Source: Deinococcus puniceus
Lineage (GTDB): Bacteria; Deinococcota; Deinococci; Deinococcales; Deinococcaceae
Length of the DNA stretch: 64,000 nt
Assembly: GCF_001644565.1 (NCBI RefSeq)
Contig: NZ_CP011387.1
Span: 2,907,984-2,971,983, forward strand
Reading direction: 5' to 3'
The translations under genes were made by a program, and so were the position numbers. Under the pieces are notes generated by a model. It saw only the letters and a program-made list of their open reading frames with translations, was not told where the DNA came from and ran no database searches. Shown here piece after piece: positions 26,214 through 34,340 of the stretch (position 1 is its first letter; every line of letters starts with the position of its first letter).

Positions 26214-27203
26214 ATGACTAAAGTAATAAGTTTCATCAACCTGAAGGGCGGTGTCGCCAAGACCACCACCGCCGTGATGCTGGCCGATACGCTGGCGATC
26301 ATGGGGCAAAAGCGGGTGCTGGTGCTTGACCTAGACCCGCAGACCAACGCGACGCTGGCCCTGATCGGGGAAGAACGCTGGCTGGCTGCCGACGACGCGG
26401 GGCAAACGCTGGCGCAGCTGTTTTTGGATCAGGTGAACGGCACGTCCGTCTTCAATCCGGCCCGCGCCGTGATTCGGGGGGCCAGCAACCTGAACCGCAT
26501 CTCCCACGAAATGATGGATCAATTGCCTGACGGCCTGCAATACGGGCGCGTGGATCTGCTGCCCAGTTCTATTCGCCTCATTGATGTGCAAGACCGGATG
26601 CAGGACATCAGCACCCGCAGCCACTACTCGGTCAGTCCGATGAAGGTGGTCAGGAAATTCGTCGCGCCGCTGTTTTCGGCCTACGATTACGTGCTGATCG
26701 ACTGCCCGCCCAATCTGGGCTTCGTGACCCTGAACGGGCTGGAAGTCAGCGACCATTACCTGATTCCCACCATTCCAGACCGGATGAGTACCTACGGCGT
26801 GCCGCAAATCGTGAACCGGGTGGCCGATGTGAAGGTCAAACGGGGGCTGAAGATCAGCTGTCTAGGCGTGATTATTACCAAGTACCAGAGCAACAGCAGC
26901 ACGCAAAAGCGCGGCCTGGAGCGCCTGCCCGCCGACCTAGAAACTGCCTTCGCACCGCACGGGGAACCCACGCCGCCCATCCTCAATACCCGCCTGCCGC
27001 AAACCAACGCGCTGGCTGAAGCCGTGATTTATGAACGCAAAGTCGCCAACTACCGCGACAAGTACGGCACCAGTCCGGTGGGCGGGCAAGCGGCCTACAA
27101 GTACGGCCCCGACTTGGCCGACGAAATCGAGGATCTGCTGCGGTTCAACGACTTACAAGACAGCTTGGATCTGGCCCTGACCCCTCCTATCGCCAAGTCT
27201 TGA
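26214..27203 (+). CDS. Orphan ParA-family ATPase
   Basis: 329 residues, longer than the usual 250-270 of chromosomal ParA. The deviant Walker A KGGVAKTTTAVMLAD is at residues 11-17, followed by LVLDLDPQTNATLALIGEERW and YVLIDCPPNLGFVTLNGLEVSDHYLIP. The C-terminal part has an insertion and an extension (DKYGTSPVGGQAAYKYGPDLADEIEDLL). No parB-like gene or parS-like 16-bp palindromes are seen next to it, so it is unlikely to be the chromosome-segregation pair. It may position another cargo or be a plasmid-derived relic. The leaving hairpin is at 27397. Confidence 0.85.
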   Translation: MTKVISFINLKGGVAKTTTAVMLADTLAIMGQKRVLVLDLDPQTNATLALIGEERWLAADDAGQTLAQLFLDQVNGTSVFNPARAVIRGASNLNRISHEMMDQLPDGLQYGRVDLLPSSIRLIDVQDRMQDISTRSHYSVSPMKVVRKFVAPLFSAYDYVLIDCPPNLGFVTLNGLEVSDHYLIPTIPDRMSTYGVPQIVNRVADVKVKRGLKISCLGVIITKYQSNSSTQKRGLERLPADLETAFAPHGEPTPPILNTRLPQTNALAEAVIYERKVANYRDKYGTSPVGGQAAYKYGPDLADEIEDLLRFNDLQDSLDLALTPPIAKS

Positions 27204-27396
27204 ACCGCGCCATTCCTGAGACGAAACTAAGATGATTCCTTGAGAGTGTGCGGAGACGTTTTCCCGGTGGCCCCTCACCCCGCTGCTGGCACAGCGCTCC
27301 TCTCCCGCAGGTGGAGAGGGCAACACCAACATGGACGGAACTCTTTTAATCCCATAGGGCTACACGTTCCCGAGTGAACGAGGGCTGCCCGTCGAA

Positions 27397-27429
27397 ATGG
27401 CCCCCAGTCTGTACACGACTGGGGGCCAT
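27397..27429. terminator. 13-bp perfect hairpin between convergent genes
   Basis: ATGGCCCCCAGTC (27397-27409) and its exact complement (27417-27429) flank a 7-nt loop. It can end transcription of the ParA gene and of the alpha-glucosidase gene, though the following T-tract is weak on both strands. The 190 bp before it hold only degenerate CCCTC/GCTGCTGGC repeat fragments. Confidence 0.7.
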
Positions 27430-27449
27430 TGTCTATTCTCCGCTGTTTT

Positions 27450-29861
27450 TTATTCCCCGCTCTCCCCTTCCTCGATCCTGATTTCCGTCCACGCAGCGGG
27501 CAACGACAAGCGCAGGAGGCCGTCTGCGTAGTTGTGACTGGCCGCGCCTTGCACGCTCTGCACCGACTTCAGGCCGATCAGGTGTAGGGTTTCACGCTGC
27601 TCGAAACCCTGCAGGTCGCCCCGGCTTTCGCGCCGGATAGTGAGGCTCTGGCCTTCGCGCTCGCCCACGATGCGGGTCAGGCGCGAAGGGGCGTCGGCGG
27701 GGCCGCTTCCGGCGTCCTCGTAGAGTTGGCCCACGAAGCCGTCAGCGCCCGCAAAGGCCAGCCACGAGAGACGCGGCCACTGGGCGGCGGTGGTGTGTGG
27801 GGCCGCGTCGGTATACGGGACGGCATGGCCCGCCTTCAGGTACAGCGGCAACACGGTCAGGGGGGCGTCGGCCACCGTGTACGTGCCGCCCGCGTGAACC
27901 GGGCCAAATTCGGCCAGATTGAACACTTCGGCCCACTCGCTGCCCGCAGGCAGATACACGAGGCGGCGCGTGTGAGCGGCCCGCAACACAGGCGCAACCA
28001 GCAGCCCTTCGCCCAGCAGATACTGGGTGTCCTCGCGCAGGGCGTCGGGGTCGGCAGCGTGGTGCAGGACCAGCGGGCGCATCACTGGTAAGGCGCTGCG
28101 GGTGGCCTCGTGCGCCAGCGTGTACAGGTGCGGCAGCAGTTGCATCCGCAGATGCAGGGCCGTGCGAATGGCGTTCAGGAAGGGTTCGCCAAAGCGCCAA
28201 GGTTCCTGATCGGCGGTGCCGCTGGCCGCGTGGTTGCGTAAAAAGGGATAGCCCACCGCCACCTGATACCAGCGGGCCATCAGTTCTCCGGTGGTATCGC
28301 CCGCAAAGCCCGCCACATCGGCAGCGGCGTAGGGAATCCCACTGAGGCCGAGGCCCCCAATCATGGGCAAACTGAGCGCGAGGTGGCTCCACGTGGCGGT
28401 GTTGTCGCCTGTCCAGACGGTAGCGTGGCGCTGAATCCCGGCGTATCCAGCGCGAGTCAAAATCCACGGGCGCAGGTGCGGGCTGAACTGGGTATATCCG
28501 GCGCGGGACGCCTCGCTCATGCCGTTGGCGTAGGCGTTATGAACCTCGATGTGGGGGCGGTTGCCGTGCCGGGCGTCATAGGGCAGGGTTTTGCCTTCCG
28601 TGACTCGCGGCTGCTTCAGCGAAAAGCAGGCGGGTTCGTTCATGTCGTTCCACTGCCCTGAAATGCCCAACTCGGCAAACAGTTTGTGACGGCTGCCCCA
28701 CCACGCCACCACCTCTGGCCGCGTGAAATCGGGGAACACGGCGGGATCGGGCCAGACTTCGCCCACCAAGACATCGCCGCGTGCCGTGCGTACCAGATGG
28801 TCTCCGGCCAACGCCTCGTCGTACACGTCGTAACCGGGTTCGGCCTTCACACCCGGATCGACGATGGGTACCAGATGCACGCCCTGTTCCAGCATCTCGC
28901 CCACCAGCGCCTTCATATCGGGGAAGCGGTGGCGGTCTACCGTCCAGACCTTGTAGGCATCCATGTAATCGATGTCCACGTAGAGGGCGTCTAGAGGCAA
29001 ATCACGCTCGCGGTAGCCTGCGACTATGGCCCGCAGTTCGTCGGCGGTTTTGTAGCCCCAGCGACTCTGGGCGGCTCCGAGCGCCCACAGCGGCGGCAGA
29101 GGCGCGTATCCGGTCAGGTCGGCGTAGCGGCGCAGCACATCGGCGGGGCGCGGGCCTGCCAGCACGTAGACATCCAGTTCCGGCCCCGCCGAAGCGAAGG
29201 TGAGCGCGTCGGGACGCCTGCGGGCCACATCGGCCTCCATGCGCCAAGGCTCGTCGACAAAGACGCCGTGCGCCAGCCCCGCCGTGTCTACAACCGTGGT
29301 AAACGGCACCGACACATACAGCGGATCGGTGTCGGTGTGGTGCGGAAAACAGTCGGTATTCCAGAACGTGAGGTGCATCCCGCGCTTGTCGATGGGGCCG
29401 ACGCGCTCGCCAAAGCCCAAATAGGCCGAACCGTGTGGGGCATCCAGCGTCAGGCGGGTGCGCTGCAAGTCGAACACTTCAGCGTCTAGGGCGTCGCGGG
29501 CGTTGGGCACTTCTCCAGACCAGAGGGCCGCCTGAGCCAGCACGCGGCCAGTCTGCGGATCGCCGTCCAGCACCATCCACGCTCCGGTTTCGCGGTTCAG
29601 CAGGCAGGTCAGGCCGCCGCCCTGAATGACCAGTTCCGCGCCTGCTTCCCGCACCTGCACGGCTTCGGGGGCTGCCGCGTCGGGCCGGAGGGCAAACGAG
29701 GGCTTGGGCGGCAGCTTGGGAAAGGTGTAGGTGCCCGCCCGCGCTTCAGGGGCCAAGCGCAGCCGCAGCACACCGGGCAGAGGCACGCTGATCAGCACGA
29801 CATCGGTGTCTCCCCAGACGCGAACGGTTGAACCTTCGGCGGCAAAATGATCGAGTCTCAT
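27450..29861 (-). CDS. GH31 alpha-glucosidase
   Basis: 803 residues. The catalytic nucleophile is Asp406 in WNDMNEPA and the acid/base is Asp486 in WTGDN, both diagnostic of glycoside hydrolase family 31. Other family blocks are GFGERVGPIDKRG, ALGAAQSRWGYKT, DALYVDIDYMDAYKVWT and YPFLRNHA. An N-terminal beta domain (1-230), the TIM barrel (about 250-600) and C-terminal beta domains are complete. No signal peptide is seen, so it acts in the cytoplasm on maltose, malto-oligosaccharides or isomaltose. TACCCT lies about 10 nt before the ATG. It is monocistronic. Confidence 0.92.
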   Translation of the reverse strand: MRLDHFAAEGSTVRVWGDTDVVLISVPLPGVLRLRLAPEARAGTYTFPKLPPKPSFALRPDAAAPEAVQVREAGAELVIQGGGLTCLLNRETGAWMVLDGDPQTGRVLAQAALWSGEVPNARDALDAEVFDLQRTRLTLDAPHGSAYLGFGERVGPIDKRGMHLTFWNTDCFPHHTDTDPLYVSVPFTTVVDTAGLAHGVFVDEPWRMEADVARRRPDALTFASAGPELDVYVLAGPRPADVLRRYADLTGYAPLPPLWALGAAQSRWGYKTADELRAIVAGYRERDLPLDALYVDIDYMDAYKVWTVDRHRFPDMKALVGEMLEQGVHLVPIVDPGVKAEPGYDVYDEALAGDHLVRTARGDVLVGEVWPDPAVFPDFTRPEVVAWWGSRHKLFAELGISGQWNDMNEPACFSLKQPRVTEGKTLPYDARHGNRPHIEVHNAYANGMSEASRAGYTQFSPHLRPWILTRAGYAGIQRHATVWTGDNTATWSHLALSLPMIGGLGLSGIPYAAADVAGFAGDTTGELMARWYQVAVGYPFLRNHAASGTADQEPWRFGEPFLNAIRTALHLRMQLLPHLYTLAHEATRSALPVMRPLVLHHAADPDALREDTQYLLGEGLLVAPVLRAAHTRRLVYLPAGSEWAEVFNLAEFGPVHAGGTYTVADAPLTVLPLYLKAGHAVPYTDAAPHTTAAQWPRLSWLAFAGADGFVGQLYEDAGSGPADAPSRLTRIVGEREGQSLTIRRESRGDLQGFEQRETLHLIGLKSVQSVQGAASHNYADGLLRLSLPAAWTEIRIEEGESGE

Positions 29862-29900
29862 GCTAGGAGGTAGGGTAGCGCGTGGGTGGGGTGGCAGGGT

Positions 29901-30018
29901 TGGAAGGCAAACCCTCCCGTTGCTGGCGCAACGCCCCCCCTTAGAGGGGAGGACTCAACATCTTTTGCGCTCCCCTCAAGGGGGGCTGGCTGCGAAGCAG
30001 ACTGGGGGGTTCACATTC
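29901..30018 (+). repeat. 115-125 bp repeat, left copy beside DUF559
   Basis: TGGAAGGCAAACCCTCCCGT ... GCTCCCCTCAAGGGGGGCTGG ... GCGAAGCAGACTGGGGGGTT. It is directly repeated at 30408-30532. The inner CCCCTCAAGGGG and TTGCTGGCGCAA are palindromic. Its right end overlaps the stop of the DUF559 gene. Confidence 0.8.
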
Positions 30019-30385
30019 GGGTCAGAGAAACAACTTCACCTTGCAACGCCAACTCGATCTTCACACATACCCCCTCCAAGTTCCCAAGCACGTCTGCGTT
30101 TGTAAACCGCACCACCCGGATTCCTGCCGCCTCAAGCTGCCGGGTGCGCTCGGCGTCATAGGCTTGTGCTGCCGCACCATCATGCGTTTGGCCGTCCAAC
30201 TCTAAACACAGCCGGGCAGAGGGTGAGTAGAAATCCAAGATGTAACCCATCACCGGGACTTGCCGCCGAAACCGTGCAGGATGCCCGCGCAAGAAATTCA
30301 GCCATAAGCGGCGTTCAGCAGGCGTGGGCTGTTGGCGGCCTTCTCGCGCCCGCTGTATAAGTGCTGCGGAGTAGATGACTCGCAT
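30011..30385 (-). CDS. DUF559 endonuclease-like protein
   Basis: 124 residues. It matches the DUF559 family, a Vsr/restriction-endonuclease-like fold: ARELREN-type opening seen here as RAREGRQQPTPAERRLWLNF, then RRQVPVMGYILDFYSPSARLCLELDGQTH, ending AAGIRVVRFTNADVLGNLEGV. The D-x(n)-ELDG motif holds the expected metal-binding acids (FYSP is preceded by Asp, and Glu-Leu-Asp-Gly follows). TACACT (30392-30397, minus) is 6 nt before the ATG. It sits exactly between two direct copies of a 115-125 bp repeat, so gene and repeats may have moved together. Biological function is unknown. Confidence 0.82.
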   Translation of the reverse strand: MRVIYSAALIQRAREGRQQPTPAERRLWLNFLRGHPARFRRQVPVMGYILDFYSPSARLCLELDGQTHDGAAAQAYDAERTRQLEAAGIRVVRFTNADVLGNLEGVCVKIELALQGEVVSLTRM

Positions 30386-30391
30386 AGCAGA

Positions 30392-30397
30392 AGTGTA
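30392..30397 (-). promoter_or_regulatory. leaderless -10 box of the DUF559 gene
   Basis: TACACT on the minus strand is 6 nt before the ATG at 30385. Confidence 0.5.
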
Positions 30398-30407
30398 GAG
30401 GGAGTGG

Positions 30408-30532
30408 AGGTGGAAGGCGCACCCCCCCGTTGCTGACGCAACGCACCCCCTTAGAGGTGGGGACTAAAAGCAGTTGCGCTCCCCTTGAGGGGGGCTGGCT
30501 GCGAAGCAGACTGGGGGGTTCGCCTTCCACCT
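30408..30532 (+). repeat. 115-125 bp repeat, right copy with terminal inverted repeats
   Basis: The same unit as 29901-30018, but with intact ends: AGGTGGAAGGCGCACCCCCC (30408-30427) and GGGGGGTTCGCCTTCCACCT (30513-30532) are complementary over 20 bp with one mismatch. This MITE-like structure carries no coding capacity. Confidence 0.8.
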
Positions 30533-30569
30533 TTTCCACAATGGGACACTTCACCACCCCGCCCCGCGA

Positions 30570-30575
30570 TACCCT
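30570..30575 (+). promoter_or_regulatory. leaderless -10 box of mqnE
   Basis: TACCCT lies 6 nt before the ATG at 30582, inside a 19-bp inverted repeat (30527-30545 and 30612-30630). Confidence 0.5.
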
Positions 30576-30581
30576 GAGTCC

Positions 30582-31718
30582 ATGAAGTGGCTTCGTGACC
30601 AGCACCTCGCGCCCATTGTGGAAAAGGTGGACGCGGGCGAGCGGCTGTCGTTTGATGAAGGCCTGCGGCTTTACCACACCCGCGACCTGAACGCCCTGAT
30701 GCGTCTCGCCAACACCCGGCGTGAGCAGATGCACGGCGACAAAACCTATTTCGTGCATTCCATGCGGCTGGAATTTACCAACATCTGCTACGTGGGCTGC
30801 ACCTTTTGCGCCTTTGCCGCGCACAAAACCGAGGAACGGGCGTGGGACTACTCGCCCGAACAGGTGGTGGAGCAGGTGCGGCGGCGTTACCTGCCCGGCA
30901 TCACCGAACTGCACATGAGCAGCGGCCACCACCCCAACCACAAGTGGGAATACTACCCGGCGATGGTGCGCCAACTGCGCGAGTCGTTTCCAGAGTTGCA
31001 GGTGAAGGCGTTCACGGCGGCAGAAATCGAGCACCTCAGCAAAATTGGCAAGCGGCCCACGCTGGACGTGCTGCGCGAATTGCAGGCCGCAGGACTGGCC
31101 GCCATGCCGGGGGGCGGGGCGGAAATCTTCGCAGACCGCGTGCGCCTGCAAGTCGCCAAAAACAAGGTGAAGGCCGACAAGTGGCTGCAAATTCACCGCG
31201 AGGCCCACACCTTGGGCATGCGAACCAACGCGACCATGCTCTACGGCCACATCGAGACGCTGGAAGAACGGCTGGATCACATGCACCGCCTGCGCGAATT
31301 GCAGACAGAAACGGGCGGCTTCCACGCCTTCATTCCGCTGGCCTTCCAGCCGTTGGGCAACACGTTGGCGCAGAATTTGGGCAAAACCGACTTCACCACG
31401 GGCTTGGACGACTTGCGAAATCTGGCCGTCGCCCGCATCTACCTCGACAATTTCCCACACATCAAGGGCTACTGGGTCATGATCGGGTCTGAGTTGACGC
31501 AGGTCAGCCTCGACTGGGGCGTGTCGGACATCGACGGCACGATTCAGGAAGAACACATTGCCCACGCTGCGGGCGCAACCAGCCCGATGGCGCTCAGTCA
31601 GGCCGGAATGGTACGCATGATTCAGCACGCGGGCCGCACTCCGGTACTGCGCGACGCCTACTACAACGAGCTGGAAGTCTTTCCGAAAGTGGGACAGAAC
31701 CCAGAGGCCGCCGATTAA
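30582..31718 (+). CDS. mqnE: Aminofutalosine synthase (radical SAM)
   Basis: 378 residues. Radical SAM enzyme of the futalosine menaquinone pathway, joining 3-[(1-carboxyvinyl)oxy]benzoate to SAM to give aminofutalosine. The cluster motif CX3CX2C is CYVGCTFC (near residue 67); MSSGHHPNHKWEYY, IGKRPTLDVLRELQAAG and AAMPGGGAEIFADRVR are typical of MqnE and separate it from the cyclase MqnC. The gene is leaderless. Its partner mqnA is three genes downstream on the same strand. Confidence 0.93.
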   Translation: MKWLRDQHLAPIVEKVDAGERLSFDEGLRLYHTRDLNALMRLANTRREQMHGDKTYFVHSMRLEFTNICYVGCTFCAFAAHKTEERAWDYSPEQVVEQVRRRYLPGITELHMSSGHHPNHKWEYYPAMVRQLRESFPELQVKAFTAAEIEHLSKIGKRPTLDVLRELQAAGLAAMPGGGAEIFADRVRLQVAKNKVKADKWLQIHREAHTLGMRTNATMLYGHIETLEERLDHMHRLRELQTETGGFHAFIPLAFQPLGNTLAQNLGKTDFTTGLDDLRNLAVARIYLDNFPHIKGYWVMIGSELTQVSLDWGVSDIDGTIQEEHIAHAAGATSPMALSQAGMVRMIQHAGRTPVLRDAYYNELEVFPKVGQNPEAAD

Positions 31719-31746
31719 TAGACCGCGCCTATACCGTCCGGGCCAG

Positions 31747-31944
31747 TTGGGGTACTGGGGCTGGGGACTCTTGCTGCTGCCTGTACTCACGGACTTTGTG
31801 CTGGGGCAACTCGTGGCCGTCGGCCTCCCTGAAAGCTGGCTGGCGGGCTTGGCGGCCCTGCGCTGGGTGTGGCTGCTCACTTGTCTTGGCCTGATTCTGG
31901 CCGACTTGATTTGGAAGCGAGACCGTCCCTATGCCGCCGCTTGA
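31747..31944 (+). CDS. Small two-helix membrane protein
   Basis: 65 residues from a TTG start; no ATG or GTG is available in frame after the mqnE stop. Two hydrophobic helices (about 5-25 and 38-56) are separated by a short loop, with a basic end KRDRP. TACCGT lies 9 nt before the TTG. Its stop overlaps the next gene by 14 bp, and it fills the gap after mqnE without leaving space for a promoter elsewhere. No family is recognised. Real by context, but the start is weak. Confidence 0.55.
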   Translation: MGYWGWGLLLLPVLTDFVLGQLVAVGLPESWLAGLAALRWVWLLTCLGLILADLIWKRDRPYAAA

Positions 31945-32287
31945 ACAACCTTCATCAGCCCTAGACGCCGTGTTGCATCTGGACGATCTCTGGAACGCGG
32001 CCTACCATCACCGCGACCCGGAGCGCATGGCGCGCGTGCTGGCCGACGACTGGATGGCCTTTTTCCCAGATGGGCAAGTGGTGTTCCGGGCCGACCTGTT
32101 GCGCGAGATGGTAAACAATCCGGCGGCGGCCTTGGTCTTCGAGCGCCACGCCTCGCGGGTGTACGGCGACGCGGCGATTACGCGGGGCACGCTGTACGCA
32201 GGCGGCGAGCGGGTGCAGAGTTTCCTGCGCGTATACGCCAAGAGGGGTGGAGAATGGCAAGCGGTGAGTGTGCAGGTGGTGCCGTGA
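31931..32287 (+). CDS. NTF2-like (DUF4440/SnoaL-type) protein
   Basis: 118 residues, matching the NTF2-like cone fold used by DUF4440 and SnoaL proteins: LDDLWNAAYHHRDPERMARVLADDWMAFFPDG, then FRADLLREMVNN, then AITRGTLYAG and FLRVYAKRGGEWQAVSVQV. These proteins bind small ligands or act as simple isomerases. No catalytic set can be assigned. It overlaps the small membrane protein gene and lies between mqnE and mqnA, so it is likely cotranscribed with them. Confidence 0.8.
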   Translation: MPPLEQPSSALDAVLHLDDLWNAAYHHRDPERMARVLADDWMAFFPDGQVVFRADLLREMVNNPAAALVFERHASRVYGDAAITRGTLYAGGERVQSFLRVYAKRGGEWQAVSVQVVP

Positions 32288-32313
32288 AAACTCGCTGGAC
32301 TCGCTTCGCTCGT

Positions 32314-32396
32314 GGTCTAAGGGTCAAAGGGTCTGAGGGACTAGAAAACCCAACGGCCCAGCACCTTAGACCCTTGGACTTTTCGACCCTTAGACC
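32314..32396. repeat. GGTCTAAGG repeats as a long inverted pair
   Basis: GGTCTAAGGGTC (32314-32325) is exactly complementary to GACCCTTAGACC (32385-32396). An inner AAAGGGTCTGAGG pairs with CCTTAGACCCTT. It ends 15 bp before the mqnA ATG and would form a stable hairpin in its leader. Confidence 0.7.
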
Positions 32397-32411
32397 TGCG
32401 TGGGGGCCAAG

Positions 32412-33284
32412 ATGACCTACCGAGCGGGCTGGATTCACTTCACCAACGTTGCGCCGATTCTGGATTCGTTGCAGTTGCCGCCCGGCGTGAGCGCCATTAC
32501 GGGCGTGCCCACCGAGATGAACGCCGCGCTGCTGGACGGGCGTGTGGACGTGGCAAATATCAGCGTAGTGGAATTTATCCGCAACGCCGACAAGCTCGAA
32601 GCCCTGCCCGATTTTTCGGTAAGCGTGCTGGGGCCGGTGTATTCGGTAAATTTGTTTCATACCGCGCCGCTGCATGCCCTAAAGCGAATTGCCCTGACCA
32701 GCCAGAGTGCGACCAGTGTGGCCCTGCTGGAAGTGGTGCTGAAGGAGCGTGGGCTAAAGCCTGTGTTGGAGGGGGCCGAGGGCACACCCGAAACGCTGCT
32801 GGCGGCGGGCTTCGACGGCGTGCTGAGAATTGGCGACAGCGCCCTGCGCGAGTGGTACGCGGCGGTTGGCCCCCTGACGCCCGAAACCACCATGACCGCC
32901 CTGCCGCACACCGGACGGGCGGGCGGGCAAGCCGTCCACGTCACCGATTTGGCCGAAGAATGGTTTGCCATCACCGGACACCCGTTCGTGTTTGCGGTGT
33001 GGGCCTACCGCAAAGGCTATCCGCCCCCACCCGACTTGGTGCAGGCCATGCGCGAGGCGCGGCGCGAGGGGCTGGGACACTTGGCAGAAGTGGCCCGCCG
33101 ACACGCCCAACAACTGGGGTTGCCCGAACGGGTGGTGCAGCATTACCTCTGGAACTTCCGCTATCACCTAGAGGAACCCGACCGCTTAGGCCTCACCGAA
33201 TTTGCCCTGAAGGCGGTGCCGGGGCATGCGCCGCTGCAATTTGGGCCGAAGCCGGGTAAGCGGGAAGTGGAACGAACCCTGTAA
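32412..33284 (+). CDS. mqnA: Chorismate dehydratase
   Basis: 290 residues from ATG 32412. It makes 3-[(1-carboxyvinyl)oxy]benzoate from chorismate, the substrate of MqnE. It has the periplasmic-binding-protein-like MqnA fold: YRAGWIHFTNVAPILDSL at the start, VPTEMNAALLDGRVDVANISVVEF near 40, and HVTDLAEEWFAITGHPFVFAVW near 190. The order mqnE, two small genes, mqnA puts the first two pathway steps in one cluster. mqnB, mqnC and mqnD are not in the window. A GGTCTAAGG inverted repeat precedes it. Confidence 0.92.
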   Translation: MTYRAGWIHFTNVAPILDSLQLPPGVSAITGVPTEMNAALLDGRVDVANISVVEFIRNADKLEALPDFSVSVLGPVYSVNLFHTAPLHALKRIALTSQSATSVALLEVVLKERGLKPVLEGAEGTPETLLAAGFDGVLRIGDSALREWYAAVGPLTPETTMTALPHTGRAGGQAVHVTDLAEEWFAITGHPFVFAVWAYRKGYPPPPDLVQAMREARREGLGHLAEVARRHAQQLGLPERVVQHYLWNFRYHLEEPDRLGLTEFALKAVPGHAPLQFGPKPGKREVERTL

Positions 33285-33340
33285 ACAAGGCTCGCCCTTC
33301 CACGCTGGCTCTGATGACCCCAATCACACCCCGTTCCCTG

Positions 33341-33346
33341 TACCCT
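33341..33346 (+). promoter_or_regulatory. leaderless -10 box of the DinB/ATL operon
   Basis: TACCCT is 6 nt before the ATG at 33353. Confidence 0.5.
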
Positions 33347-33352
33347 AAAGCC

Positions 33353-33868
33353 ATGACCCTCCCCCGCACCCCCGGCCCGATGGGAGCCGAGTTGGCAGGC
33401 GCTCTGGCCGCAGCCGTAGAGGCCGAAAACCGCGTGAACGACGTGCTGTGCGGCCACCTGACCCCCGAAATGATGGACGCACAGACGCCGGGGGGCGGCA
33501 TGACAGTCGCCCAGCACTTGGCGCATATGGCCGGATCGACCAAATTCTGGTTGGCACAGCTGGATGGAGACGCGGCCCAGCCCCTGCCCGTGCTGTATGA
33601 CGAAACCAAAACCGACGCCTTCGTGGCCCAAGGTGACCCGGCGCGGGCCGCCGCCGTGATGCGCGAAGTCTGGACGATGACGCTACACACGGCAACGGCG
33701 GCCACCAGCCCCGGCAATCTGCCGCACCCCTCGCCCGCTCAGTTTGTGCTGCATATGCTGGGGCACACGGCCTACCACCGGGGCCAAATTGCGTTGGCGC
33801 TGAAGGTGGGCGGCTTTCCCTTGCCCGACGCAAACCGGATGTGGGGGCCTCTGCGGGGCGACGCATGA
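33353..33868 (+). CDS. DinB/YfiT-superfamily protein
   Basis: 171 residues, a four-helix bundle of the DinB superfamily. The metal-binding histidines are His55 (TVAQHLAHMAG), His138 and His142 (MLGHTAYHRGQI). Members include thiol-transferases and damage-induced proteins; Deinococcus genomes carry an expanded set. The activity of this one is unknown. Its stop overlaps the ATG of the alkyltransferase-like gene (ATGA), so the two are translationally coupled and may respond to the same chemical stress. Confidence 0.85.
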   Translation: MTLPRTPGPMGAELAGALAAAVEAENRVNDVLCGHLTPEMMDAQTPGGGMTVAQHLAHMAGSTKFWLAQLDGDAAQPLPVLYDETKTDAFVAQGDPARAAAVMREVWTMTLHTATAATSPGNLPHPSPAQFVLHMLGHTAYHRGQIALALKVGGFPLPDANRMWGPLRGDA

Positions 33869-34221
33869 CGAGCGAACCGGAAGTGGGCTTCAAAAACCGC
33901 GTGCTGGCACTGGTGGCCCGCATTCCCGAAGGCCGCGTGATGACCTACGGACAACTGGCGATGCTGGCCGGGAATCCGGGGGCGGCGCGTCAGGCGGGGT
34001 TCGTGCTGAATTCGCTTGTCGGCGGCTCCGAGTTGCCTTGGCAGCGCGTCATCAATGCACAGGGCCGCGTGAGTACGCACAAAGTCGGCTTTGGCGATAT
34101 GCAGGAAGGCTTGCTGGTGGCCGAGGGCGTGGTGCTGGACGCCTCTGGCCGCTGCGACCTGAGCAAAGTGCAGTGGTGGCCCGAAGAACAGAAAGACGCC
34201 CCGCCTGAAAGTCTGTTTTAA
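33865..34221 (+). CDS. Alkyltransferase-like protein (ATL)
   Basis: 118 residues, the DNA-binding domain of the O6-alkylguanine-DNA alkyltransferase family: RVLALVARIPEGRVMTYGQLA, then ARQAGFVLNSL, then LPWQRVINAQGRVS. The active motif PCHRV reads PWQRV, with Trp59 for the alkyl-accepting cysteine, which defines ATL proteins. ATLs bind O6-alkylguanine, flip it out and mark it for nucleotide excision repair rather than repairing it. It starts inside the DinB-family stop codon. Confidence 0.9.
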   Translation: MTSEPEVGFKNRVLALVARIPEGRVMTYGQLAMLAGNPGAARQAGFVLNSLVGGSELPWQRVINAQGRVSTHKVGFGDMQEGLLVAEGVVLDASGRCDLSKVQWWPEEQKDAPPESLF

Positions 34222-34328
34222 GAGAAAGTTAAGCAAAAGACACAATTCGACTGAAACTCTCTTCAAACCCTTGCAAGGCATGAAGGGAATGCCCGGTTGA
34301 AGTGACAGAACGGGCGCAAATCCGGCCC

Positions 34329-34334
34329 TATGCT
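34329..34334 (+). promoter_or_regulatory. leaderless -10 box of the cytochrome c gene
   Basis: TATGCT is 6 nt before the ATG at 34341. Confidence 0.5.
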
Positions 34335-34340
34335 GACAGC

